A DNA stretch of 64,000 bases from Xenorhabdus sp014467285 (GTDB taxonomy: Bacteria > Pseudomonadota > Gammaproteobacteria > Enterobacterales > Enterobacteriaceae), in contig NZ_NKHR01000020.1 of assembly GCF_014467285.1 (NCBI RefSeq), forward strand, positions 1-64,000. Direction: 5' to 3'. The notes beneath the pieces are model-generated. The model had not been told where the DNA came from, made no database searches, and saw only the letters and a program-made list of their open reading frames with translations. The position numbers were made by a program, and so were the translations under genes. Shown here one piece after another: positions 28,512-36,552 of the stretch; the first letter of the stretch is position 1; the number at the start of each line of letters is the position of its first letter.

Positions 28512-29492
28512 ATGCCAATTGACCATAAAAACAGGGAACAATCCGGTATAGGGAAAATCTCCACACCATTAGCGAAAGGGTTACATGGCAGTAAAAAAGC
28601 GCTTTCCGTGACGATTCGCATTGGCAACGCTATCCGCCGTATTCCTTTTATTGCCCACTTAATCCGGGCGGCACAACGCTTCAACGATCGCATGGGTAGC
28701 CAGTTTGGTGCTGCGATTACCTATTTTTCCTTTCTCTCCCTGATCCCGATCCTGATGCTCTCTTTTGCCGTTGCAGGTTTTGTGTTGGCATCCAACCCAG
28801 ACTTACTGGCACGCTTGATCAATGGCATCGCCAATAGCATCAGTGATCCCGCCCTCGCCAACACGTTAAAAAACAGTGTAGACACCGCGGTCAACCAAAG
28901 AACAACTGTCGGATTGACTGGTCTGGCAATCGCCCTCTATTCGGGTGTGAACTGGGTGGGAAATTTGCGCGAAGCGATCCTCGCTCAATCCCGTGATATT
29001 TGGGAACGCAATCAAGCAGATAAAGAGAAAATTTACTTTCAATACATTCGCGATTTTTTCTCTTTATTCGGCCTTCTTTTTGCGTTGGTAATGACGCTAT
29101 CGCTGACTTCCATTTCAGGCTCCGCCCAAGCCACCATCGTCCATGCCCTCGGATTGGAAGGCATAGAATGGCTCCGTCCTGCATGGACATCAATTGGCAT
29201 GACTATTTCCATTTCTGCCAATTATTTGTTATTCCTATGGATACTGTGGATCCTGCCGCGCCATCGGCCTGAAAGAAAAGCGCTATTCAAAGGTACGTTA
29301 ATGGCAGCCATTGGATTTGAGGTCATCAAATATATTATGACCATGATGCTGCCACGCCTTGCCAGCTCTCCTTCTGGCGCTGCTTTTGGTTCCGTCATTG
29401 GTTTAATGGCATTCTTCTATTTCTTCGCCCGGCTGACGTTGTTTTGTGCCGCGTGGATTGCGACCGCAGAAGAGAAGAAACCAGAGCAATAA
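28512..29492 (+). CDS. yihY: YihY/BrkB-family inner-membrane protein
   Basis: The 326-residue protein belongs to the YihY (UPF0761, formerly BrkB) family. It has about six membrane segments: about residues 70-95 (YFSFLSLIPILMLSF), 135-155, 180-205, 225-245, 255-280 and 295-315. The function of the family is unknown; an earlier RNase BN assignment was withdrawn. The first ~45 residues are a basic, polar extension that makes it longer than E. coli YihY. A GAGG site precedes the ATG. It stands alone, so operon context gives no clue. Confidence 0.88.
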   Translation: MPIDHKNREQSGIGKISTPLAKGLHGSKKALSVTIRIGNAIRRIPFIAHLIRAAQRFNDRMGSQFGAAITYFSFLSLIPILMLSFAVAGFVLASNPDLLARLINGIANSISDPALANTLKNSVDTAVNQRTTVGLTGLAIALYSGVNWVGNLREAILAQSRDIWERNQADKEKIYFQYIRDFFSLFGLLFALVMTLSLTSISGSAQATIVHALGLEGIEWLRPAWTSIGMTISISANYLLFLWILWILPRHRPERKALFKGTLMAAIGFEVIKYIMTMMLPRLASSPSGAAFGSVIGLMAFFYFFARLTLFCAAWIATAEEKKPEQ

Positions 29493-29601
29493 CCACATAT
29501 CAAAAAGCCAGACTGTTTTTTTGCTGTACCTACATTCCCGTATCAAAGCGGGAATGCTTCATCAGAAGCATTTCATAACAAACCAAAAAAGGAGTCATTT
29601 T

Positions 29602-29820
29602 ATGCCATTTGTGAACATCAGAATTACCCGTGAAGGTGCAACCGCTGAGCAGAAACAAAAACTGATTGAAGGTGCAACCCAATTGCTGGTGGATGTACTT
29701 GGGAAAAACCCGGCCACGACTTTTGTGATCATTGATGAAGTGGAAACAGATAACTGGGGGATTGGGGGTAAGAACGTGACTGAGCTGAGGGCGGCAGCGA
29801 AAGCAGAGAAGAAGTCATAG
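29602..29820 (+). CDS. 4-oxalocrotonate tautomerase-family protein
   Basis: The 72-residue protein starts MPFVNIRITREG, so after Met removal Pro-1 would be the catalytic base of the tautomerase superfamily. The sequence ends VTELRAAAKAEKKS. An AAGGAG site lies 7 bases upstream, which fixes this start over longer in-frame ones. Members isomerise 2-hydroxymuconate or act on related unsaturated acids; many chromosomal copies like this one have no known substrate. No aromatic catabolic genes are nearby. Confidence 0.9.
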   Translation: MPFVNIRITREGATAEQKQKLIEGATQLLVDVLGKNPATTFVIIDEVETDNWGIGGKNVTELRAAAKAEKKS

Positions 29821-29889
29821 ATTGAATTAAAAGGATAAATGACTCTGGGTGTTAAACTGCCTGGCGGTAAGTCAATGAATTTTACTATT

Positions 29890-29915
29890 TAAAACAAGTG
29901 GGACCACGGTCCCAC
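29890..29915 (-). terminator. Hairpin between tautomerase and YhjJ-like genes
   Basis: A 7-bp stem, GTGGGAC/GTCCCAC, closes a 4-base loop and is followed on the minus strand by a T-rich tract (TTGTTTT). It suits the end of the convergent yhjJ-like gene. Confidence 0.6.
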
Positions 29916-29958
29916 CTCATTCTGTCGTAATTTCACCTGTTTCTAATAGAGTCGCCTC

Positions 29959-31398
29959 TCAAGGCTTCTCCGGCAATGGCCCCGGTCTCATAATCTGGTT
30001 AAAGCTATTTTTGAGTTGATTAACATCAACTGTTTCTTCGCCTTTTGGTTGCACCAGAATAAAAGAGATTTCCTGAGACAACATCTCTTTCAGTTTTTTA
30101 TTCAGGATCTGTGGTGTCAGTGACGATAAAAATACCTGTCTCAATCTCTGGAATTGTTCAGGGGCGATATCTATCACATTATTTTGTTGTGACAGCAGGC
30201 GTTGGTTAATCAAGATGTCAGTATCAGTACGCGCATACATCGCAAATAGTTGCCGGAGCTGAGCTTTCTTCTGGGAATAAAGTTCATCAAATTGCCCCTC
30301 CGGCAGCCCATTTTCACGCAATGATGACAACTGAGAAGCCAGATAAAGCGTGGATTCCATCAGTTTGTCTGAGGAGGTATCCAGATTTAATGAACAATTC
30401 GCACGCTGGTAAATCACCCGGCAATCCAGCCCCAATTTCATGTCATCCTGCTTTTCCTGAAGTCCCAATTGCAGATAACGGTAAAGCGCCTCACGTGCCA
30501 GATCATTCAGCCAATACTGAATCAGCGTCTGTGAATCGTTAATAGGCAGCCAATTCAGGTTCCAGGTTAAAGATAGGCGATCTTGTTTGATCTTATCACT
30601 CACTACGCCAATCGTTGCTGCTTTCAGTGGCAATAATGTAGGAACAGGAACCGGTGTCTGTCGCTTTCCTTCCAATGGCGAAAATGTCTGGTTAATCCGT
30701 TCTGACAATAACCGCCTGTCAACATTTCCCGCAATGTACAGCGTCATCGCATCCGGCGTGTACCACTGATGATAGAAGTTTTCGACTTTCTTCACATCGA
30801 CAGGCTTGGATATCGGCAACCCGGGATCATGGTCTATCAGCGTCGAGCCTTGCAACCGCATACGCCATACCGGATCTTGGACATTAGGTGGAAAAGTTGT
30901 AACAGGATATTCCTCTTCTTTCGTGGCCTGTGCCACTGTTTCCGGTATAAATACAGCACCACCAGCAATATCAGAAAGCCATATCAACGCATCTTGCAGT
31001 AACTCAGGGCGGTTATTCGGCAAGCTTAAGCTATAAAGGGTGAAATCGTATGAAACAATGGCAGGAGGGAAAGGGTTTTTGGTGTCAATCGCGTTATGCC
31101 AGAGGTTTTCAAGTTCTTGCGATGATAAATCTTTACTGCTGGATAAAACAACTTTCGGGATAAGGTAGGTATAACCCCGTTGATGGTTTTTTTCGACCAG
31201 TGAACCCGTTTTTACCAATAACCGCAACTGTATTCTGTCATTGGGCCGCTGTGGTGTTTGCAGGATTTGCCAGCTAAACCCATTTTCAAGTTTGCCTTGT
31301 TGCCAAGCCGGATCGGGCTGCAAGGTTTCTGCTTGAGCCAAGCAAGTCGTCGCCAGAATTGTGCCACCAATAAGATACCCGATTTTGTTGCCCTGCAT
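29959..31398 (-). CDS. yhjJ: YhjJ-like periplasmic M16 pseudo-peptidase
   Basis: The 479-residue protein has a signal peptide (cleavage after TTCLAQA, near residue 23) and two M16-type domains resembling YhjJ of E. coli. The zinc motif HxxEH expected near residues 70-75 is replaced by NHQRGYTYLIP, so a metal-dependent protease activity is unlikely. The C-terminal M16 half (about residues 215-450, with MTLYIAGNVD) is retained. In E. coli yhjJ lies near dctA and pdeK, and the next gene here is a pdeK-like remnant, which supports the name. Confidence 0.8.
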   Translation of the reverse strand: MQGNKIGYLIGGTILATTCLAQAETLQPDPAWQQGKLENGFSWQILQTPQRPNDRIQLRLLVKTGSLVEKNHQRGYTYLIPKVVLSSSKDLSSQELENLWHNAIDTKNPFPPAIVSYDFTLYSLSLPNNRPELLQDALIWLSDIAGGAVFIPETVAQATKEEEYPVTTFPPNVQDPVWRMRLQGSTLIDHDPGLPISKPVDVKKVENFYHQWYTPDAMTLYIAGNVDRRLLSERINQTFSPLEGKRQTPVPVPTLLPLKAATIGVVSDKIKQDRLSLTWNLNWLPINDSQTLIQYWLNDLAREALYRYLQLGLQEKQDDMKLGLDCRVIYQRANCSLNLDTSSDKLMESTLYLASQLSSLRENGLPEGQFDELYSQKKAQLRQLFAMYARTDTDILINQRLLSQQNNVIDIAPEQFQRLRQVFLSSLTPQILNKKLKEMLSQEISFILVQPKGEETVDVNQLKNSFNQIMRPGPLPEKP

Positions 31399-31504
31399 TA
31401 TTACTTACCCCTACCTGTTTAGTTTTATCCTTCAAAACCTGAGACAATCAGAAATATCTAGATATTATCACCAAGGATTAGACCATTATTCATCTTGTAA
31501 GGTT

Positions 31505-32212
31505 TCATTTTGATGGCGTTTTCTGCTTATTAACCTGACGATTATAGCCTTTTACCAGTAACCCCAACTCATCATCCTGATGGCTGTTAGGGCAAGACAT
31601 AGGCTCTGGTGGCTGTTCTTCATTCAGTTTCCGCGCAATATCGCGTAGCGGATGGATGATAATGCGGTTCACACACCAGCTTATCGATACCGTAAGAATA
31701 AGTGCGAGCAATAAATAGGTTGTCAACATTAATGCAAGTGTATTCAAAGCAAAACGGTATACTCGGTTGGAATCGACCTGCAAAATGAGGTGTCCCTGAG
31801 GTTCTGCGGTTTTTGGCGAAACTCCATAAACATATAGCGGGATATTGACCTCAACAGGAATACCAAAAACCTGCTTTGCCAACTCAGGTATAGGCCGATG
31901 AGTTGCAAAATCCAAACTCATCACCCGAACGTTATTAGGTAATACCACATCGGCCCGGCCCAGAATGCCTGAGGTCTTTAGCCCAATCAACAATGCTTTT
32001 GCTTTATTGAGATCTGAACTCAGCAGCGCTTCCGCCAAAGGAGTCTGGATTTGCACAGCCGCGTTATTAAGCTGGCTGATGTAATCCTCTTTCCGCTGCT
32101 GCAACAGATGAGATAGCTGGATAGTGATGAAAATGGCAATAGTTACCAAAGTGACTCCTGTCACTGCGGCCATTTGTTTAATAGTTAACGAACGTTTGAC
32201 ACGCAACTTCAT
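31505..32212 (-). CDS. PdeK/HmsP-like sensor half without GGDEF and EAL domains
   Basis: The 235-residue protein has a membrane helix at about residues 15-38, a periplasmic sensor region (about 39-150) and a second membrane helix (about 155-185). A HAMP-like segment follows (about 186-225, ending DELGLLVKGYNRQ). It then stops. E. coli PdeK (YhjK) and Yersinia HmsP have the same N-terminal layout followed by GGDEF and EAL domains for cyclic-di-GMP turnover. Those are completely missing, and only 106 bases separate this stop from yhjJ. I used the ATG at 32212; a TTG 9 bases upstream is in frame. It is either a shortened gene with a new role or a decaying remnant; the open frame is clean. Confidence 0.75.
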   Translation of the reverse strand: MKLRVKRSLTIKQMAAVTGVTLVTIAIFITIQLSHLLQQRKEDYISQLNNAAVQIQTPLAEALLSSDLNKAKALLIGLKTSGILGRADVVLPNNVRVMSLDFATHRPIPELAKQVFGIPVEVNIPLYVYGVSPKTAEPQGHLILQVDSNRVYRFALNTLALMLTTYLLLALILTVSISWCVNRIIIHPLRDIARKLNEEQPPEPMSCPNSHQDDELGLLVKGYNRQVNKQKTPSK

Positions 32213-32320
32213 CTTATCCAAACCGATAATTGTGAGAAGACTGGCTAGTACACCTTAATAATGTGACTGAGTATACTTGATTTTACTTGCGGTCGTCTTA
32301 TTTTGATGAATTCAAAGTAG

Positions 32321-32401
32321 AAAAATGACCGGGGCATAACGATTGCACTCTTTCACGTACTTACATAACGTACTGCTACGTTTACCTGTTATACCACGGT
32401 C
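32321..32401 (-). terminator. Large imperfect hairpin ending the dpp operon
   Basis: GACCGTGGTATAAC and GTTATGCCCCGGTC pair with few mismatches around a long loop that contains a smaller GTACGT-type palindrome. On the minus strand ATTTTT follows. It lies just after the dppF stop and is probably its terminator. The overall palindrome of about 75 bases could also be a repeat element. Confidence 0.5.
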
Positions 32402-32408
32402 AGGTCAA

Positions 32409-33485
32409 TTAGGTGGATGGTTTTTCATCCTGTTCGACCGCGAAACACGCGATCAGTTGTTCGCCATATTGCTTTAACTTAGGCTGGAATTGGTGACATG
32501 AGCTAAATGCACGACGGCAACGGGCCGCAAACGCACACCCCGGAGGTGGGTTCATCGGGCTTGGTAATTCTCCTGTCAGCTTAATACGCTCACGACGCAA
32601 TTCAGGGTTCAGGCGAGGAGTTGCAGACAACAACGCCTGTGTATAAGGATGGCGCGGATTATTGAAAATCATATGCTTGCTGCCTTTTTCAACACAGCGC
32701 CCCAAATACATGACCATTACTTCATCTGCAATATGCTCAACGACTGAAAGATCGTGGGATATAAAGACGTAAGATAATCCCAAATCCTGCTGCAAGTCCA
32801 TCATCAAGTTTAAAACCTGCGCTCTCACCGAAACATCCAACGCAGAAACAGGTTCATCCGCAATCACAACATCAGGGTTTAACATCAACCCACGAGCAAT
32901 AGCAATACGTTGACGCTGACCACCGGAAAACATGTGTGGATAACGCGAATAATGTTCGTACTTTAATCCCACTTTCTCCATCATTTGCAAGACTTTTTCC
33001 TTGCGTTCAGATGCCGTAAGCGAAGTATTAATCAGCAGCGGTTCTTCCAGAATCTGCCCAACTTTTTTACGGGGATTCAAGGAAGAATAAGGGTTTTGGA
33101 ATACGATTTGGATTTTCTGGCGACGCAGTTTCTCTGCTTCTTTATTTGGCACTAATAGATCCTGTCCCAGATAATAAAGCTCCCCATCGGTCGGTTTTTC
33201 AATCATGGTCAGTAAGCGACCCAGCGTGGATTTTCCACATCCTGATTCCCCGACAACGGCCAGCGTTTTGCCTTTCTCCAGCTCAAATGAAACACCATCC
33301 AATGCCTTAACCATACGCTCAGGCGAGAATATGCCCGTTTTCACCGGATAATATTTCTTCAGCTCAGTGGCTTTCAGCAAAGGCACTGTCACCGTTTCCC
33401 GTACATGATTTGCTTGTACATGGTTTTCATCTACAAGGTTTTCATCTACGAGGTTTTCATCTATATAGTTTTGTTGAACACTCAT
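32409..33485 (-). CDS. dppF: Dipeptide ABC transporter ATPase DppF
   Basis: DppF is one of the two ATPases of the dipeptide (and haem) importer. The 358-residue protein has Walker A GESGCGKST, the signature SGGQRQRIAIARGL, Walker B VVIADEPVSALD and a C-terminal oligopeptide-transporter Cys domain (PPPGCAFAARCRRA). The N-terminus carries about 25 additional residues made of decaying five-residue repeats (NLVDE-type, residues 6-30). The start overlaps the end of dppD by 4 bases. Confidence 0.95.
   Translation of the reverse strand: MSVQQNYIDENLVDENLVDENHVQANHVRETVTVPLLKATELKKYYPVKTGIFSPERMVKALDGVSFELEKGKTLAVVGESGCGKSTLGRLLTMIEKPTDGELYYLGQDLLVPNKEAEKLRRQKIQIVFQNPYSSLNPRKKVGQILEEPLLINTSLTASERKEKVLQMMEKVGLKYEHYSRYPHMFSGGQRQRIAIARGLMLNPDVVIADEPVSALDVSVRAQVLNLMMDLQQDLGLSYVFISHDLSVVEHIADEVMVMYLGRCVEKGSKHMIFNNPRHPYTQALLSATPRLNPELRRERIKLTGELPSPMNPPPGCAFAARCRRAFSSCHQFQPKLKQYGEQLIACFAVEQDEKPST
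33396..33470 (-). repeat. Five 15-base in-frame tandem repeats at the 5' end of dppF
   Basis: Codons 6-30 of dppF are five 15-base units of the pattern AAC-CTY-GTA-GAT-GAA. The middle two differ at a single base, and the outer ones have decayed. They encode N-[YLH]-[IV]-D-E units. Slippage at such repeats would keep the frame. Confidence 0.85.
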
Positions 33486-34462
33486 ACTGTCGGCCTCCCC
33501 CCATCATCCAACGGCATATGGCATTTAACCTGACGGCTCCCCACTGATTTCAGGGGAGGTTCCTCCTTACGGCAATGATCATTGGCATAAGGACAACGAG
33601 GATTGAGCAGACACCCTGTCGGACGATCATATCTTCCGGGGACAACACCGGGCAACGACGCTAAACGGGATTTGTCTACCGCAAATTCTGGCAATGCACG
33701 CAATAATGCCTGTGTATAAGGATGACGTGGCGCGCGGAAAATTTCTGTTGCTTTGCCAATTTCAACTACCTGCCCGGCATACATCACAATGATATGGTGG
33801 GCAGCTTCTGCGACTAACGCCAAATCATGGGTGATCAAGAGTAATGCCATGTTTTCCTGCTGCTGCAACTCCAGTAGCAATTCGATGATTTGTGCCTGAA
33901 TCGTGACATCCAGTGCCGTCGTAGGTTCATCAGCAATCAGGAGTTTCGGACGACAGGCAATAGCCATGGCTATCATCACGCGCTGACTCATCCCACCCGA
34001 TAATTGGTGTGGATAAACATCCAAACGGGAAGCCGGATCGGGAATACCTACTTGTGTTAATAGATCGATTGCCCGCTGGTGCCGGGTTTTTTTATTACCG
34101 CCCTGATGGATTTTCAGCGCTTCCATGATCTGATAGCCGACGGTGTAGCACGGGTTAAGGCTGGTCATGGGATCCTGAAAAATCATCGCCACTTCCGCCC
34201 CCACTAACTGGCGCCGCTCTTTTTCTGAGATTTTAGTCAGATCACGACCATCGAATTCCATTTTCTTAGCCGTAACTCTGCCCGGATAATCGATCAGCCC
34301 CATAATTGCCAATGAACTAACTGATTTACCTGAGCCTGATTCTCCGACAATCCCGACAACCTCTCCCTGCTCGATACTGTAGCTGATACGGTCAACGGCG
34401 CGGAAAGGTGCATCTTCATCCCCGAAGTGCACCGATAATTGGTCTACATTCAACAATGCCAT
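33482..34462 (-). CDS. dppD: Dipeptide ABC transporter ATPase DppD
   Basis: DppD is the partner ATPase of DppF. The 326-residue protein has Walker A GESGSGKSV, the signature LSGGMSQRVMIA, Walker B LLIADEPTTALD and the C-terminal RPTGCLLNPRCPYA motif of oligopeptide-transporter ATPases. It lies 12 bases after dppC and overlaps dppF by 4 bases. Confidence 0.95.
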   Translation of the reverse strand: MALLNVDQLSVHFGDEDAPFRAVDRISYSIEQGEVVGIVGESGSGKSVSSLAIMGLIDYPGRVTAKKMEFDGRDLTKISEKERRQLVGAEVAMIFQDPMTSLNPCYTVGYQIMEALKIHQGGNKKTRHQRAIDLLTQVGIPDPASRLDVYPHQLSGGMSQRVMIAMAIACRPKLLIADEPTTALDVTIQAQIIELLLELQQQENMALLLITHDLALVAEAAHHIIVMYAGQVVEIGKATEIFRAPRHPYTQALLRALPEFAVDKSRLASLPGVVPGRYDRPTGCLLNPRCPYANDHCRKEEPPLKSVGSRQVKCHMPLDDGGRPTV

Positions 34463-34474
34463 TTCACAATACCC

Positions 34475-35377
34475 CTACTGCTTGAGCTTAGGATCGAGTG
34501 CATCACGCAACCCGTCTCCCATCAGGTTAAACGCCAGTACCGTCAATAGAATTGTCAGCCCCGGAAAGGTCACAACCCACCATGCACTCTGGGCAAATTG
34601 CAAAACATCCGCCAACATGGTTCCCCATTCTGGCGTCGGCGGTTGTGCCCCCATCCCCAGAAATCCTAAAGCGGCCATATCGAGAATGGCGTTTGAAAAC
34701 CCTAATGACGCCTGCACAATTAACGGTGCAAGGCAGTTTGGCAGGATATTGATGAACATTTGTCGCACGGCTCCCGCGCCAGCCACTTGAGAGGCCGTCA
34801 CGTAATCGCGGTTGACTTCAACCAACACGGCTGCCCTCGTTAAGCGGATATAATGAGGCAAGGCGACAAAAGTCAAAGCCAGTGACGCATTAACAATGGA
34901 TGGGCCGAAGATCGCGACCAATACTAATGCCAGCAACAGGCTTGGCAAAGCCAGCATAATATCGACGATACGCATGATAGTGGTATCCACAATACCGCCG
35001 ACATAACCCGCCAGCACTCCCAGCGTAATCCCCATCAGCAATGACATCACTACAACCAGACAGCCCACCAGCAATGAGAGCCGTGCGCCATACATCAGGC
35101 GGGATAAAATGTCGCGACCAACATCATCTGTACCGAGGATAAACTGCCAGCTTCCCCCTTCCTGCCATACCGGAGGGGTCAGTAAAGCATCACGAAACTG
35201 TTCTGCCGGTCCGTGTGGCGCCAATACACCCGCCAATAATGCAACCAGCAACATCAGTACAATATAAACAAGGCCGATCACCGCGCCTTTATTACGTTTA
35301 AAGTAATGCCAGAACTCCTGCATCGGCGTCATCAATTTTGGTGCACCCGATACCGCTGGCTCAGTTGTTTGAGTCAT
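34475..35377 (-). CDS. dppC: Dipeptide ABC transporter permease DppC
   Basis: DppC is an inner-membrane permease. The chosen ATG at 35377, 6 bases after AAGGAG, gives 300 residues, the E. coli length. Another ATG is immediately before it. The N-terminal PMQEFWHYFKRNKGAVIG segment matches the family, and about six membrane helices follow. The EAA-type loop is at VAGAGAVRQMFINILPN. Confidence 0.95.
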   Translation of the reverse strand: MTQTTEPAVSGAPKLMTPMQEFWHYFKRNKGAVIGLVYIVLMLLVALLAGVLAPHGPAEQFRDALLTPPVWQEGGSWQFILGTDDVGRDILSRLMYGARLSLLVGCLVVVMSLLMGITLGVLAGYVGGIVDTTIMRIVDIMLALPSLLLALVLVAIFGPSIVNASLALTFVALPHYIRLTRAAVLVEVNRDYVTASQVAGAGAVRQMFINILPNCLAPLIVQASLGFSNAILDMAALGFLGMGAQPPTPEWGTMLADVLQFAQSAWWVVTFPGLTILLTVLAFNLMGDGLRDALDPKLKQ

Positions 35378-35387
35378 CATGTGCTCC

Positions 35388-36407
35388 TTATTTATTATGA
35401 CGAATACGCGGATTGACAACGCCATACAGCAAATCAACCACCAGGTTGACCAAAATGATCATCGTCGCAGCCAGCAATACCCCACCCTGCACCACCGGAT
35501 AATCACGACGCTGCAAAGCATCAATCAACCAACGCCCCAATCCCGGCCACGAAAAAATAGTTTCGGTCAGAATTGCCCCCGCCAGCATAATGCCCACTTG
35601 CAGGCCGATTACTGTCACCACCGGTAACAACGCGTTACGCAACGCATGAACGATAATGACACGGATACGACTCAAACCTTTTGCACGAGCAGTACGGATA
35701 TAATCTTCACCCAACACTTCCAGCATGGAAGAACGGGTCATGCGCACAATCACCGCCAACGGGATCGTCCCTAGCACAATCGCTGGCAGAATCATGTGCA
35801 TCACGGCATCAACAAAGTCCCCCTCTTCTCCCCAAATCAGCGTATCAATCAGCATAAATCCCGTCAGGGGATTGCTGTCATCAAGAAATACGCTGTCGCT
35901 TATTCGGCCGGAAACAGGGGTGAGATCCCACTGGACGGAAACCAACATAATCAACATGATCCCCCACCAGAAAATTGGCATGGAGTAACCCGTCAGAGAC
36001 AAACCAATCGCTGTGTGATCAAAAACCGAGCCACGTTTGACCGCTGCCAATACCCCGACAGGAATACCCACGGATATGGCAAATAACATGGCACAAATAC
36101 CCAATTCGAAAGTCGCCTTAAACCGTGGAACAAATTCGTCCCATACCGGAATACGACTTTTTAGGGAAATCCCTAAATCACCATGCAGCACGCCATTGAT
36201 ATAATGAAGATATTGTTCCCAGAGAGGTTTATCCAACCCCATTTCAGCCATTAATTGGGCGTGTCGCTCAGCAGAAATACCCCGTTCTCCCGCCATAATC
36301 AGCACGGGATCACCGGGGATCATATGCACGAAAGCGAACGTCAGCAGCGTAATACCAATAAACGTCGGGATCACTAATCCCAAACGTCGGAGGATAAATT
36401 GCAGCAT
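35388..36407 (-). CDS. dppB: Dipeptide ABC transporter permease DppB
   Basis: DppB is the first permease of the operon. The 339-residue protein begins MLQFILRRLGLVIPTFIG and has about six membrane helices. The conserved EDYIRTARAKGLSR loop, which contacts the ATPases, is near residue 230. It follows dppA by 145 bases that hold a strong hairpin, and precedes dppC by 10 bases. Confidence 0.96.
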   Translation of the reverse strand: MLQFILRRLGLVIPTFIGITLLTFAFVHMIPGDPVLIMAGERGISAERHAQLMAEMGLDKPLWEQYLHYINGVLHGDLGISLKSRIPVWDEFVPRFKATFELGICAMLFAISVGIPVGVLAAVKRGSVFDHTAIGLSLTGYSMPIFWWGIMLIMLVSVQWDLTPVSGRISDSVFLDDSNPLTGFMLIDTLIWGEEGDFVDAVMHMILPAIVLGTIPLAVIVRMTRSSMLEVLGEDYIRTARAKGLSRIRVIIVHALRNALLPVVTVIGLQVGIMLAGAILTETIFSWPGLGRWLIDALQRRDYPVVQGGVLLAATMIILVNLVVDLLYGVVNPRIRHNK

Positions 36408-36494
36408 ATCCTGAATTCTCTTTTTAAAAACCAGTTACGGCTCTTAAGGCCGCTTGGTGTAATACACGTGTTTACTTGCCCATCAGAGAAGCGA

Positions 36495-36527
36495 AACCAT
36501 CCCCGCAGAGAAATCTGGGGGATGGTT
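36495..36527 (-). terminator. Hairpin between dppA and dppB (attenuating)
   Basis: AACCATCCCC and GGGGATGGTT form a 10-bp stem, with a further CAGA/TCTG extension inside. No good T run follows. A partial terminator or RNA-stabilising stem here would keep the binding protein in excess over the membrane parts, as is usual in such operons. Confidence 0.65.
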
Positions 36528-36552
36528 AATCACAACAGCTCAATAGCAAGAA

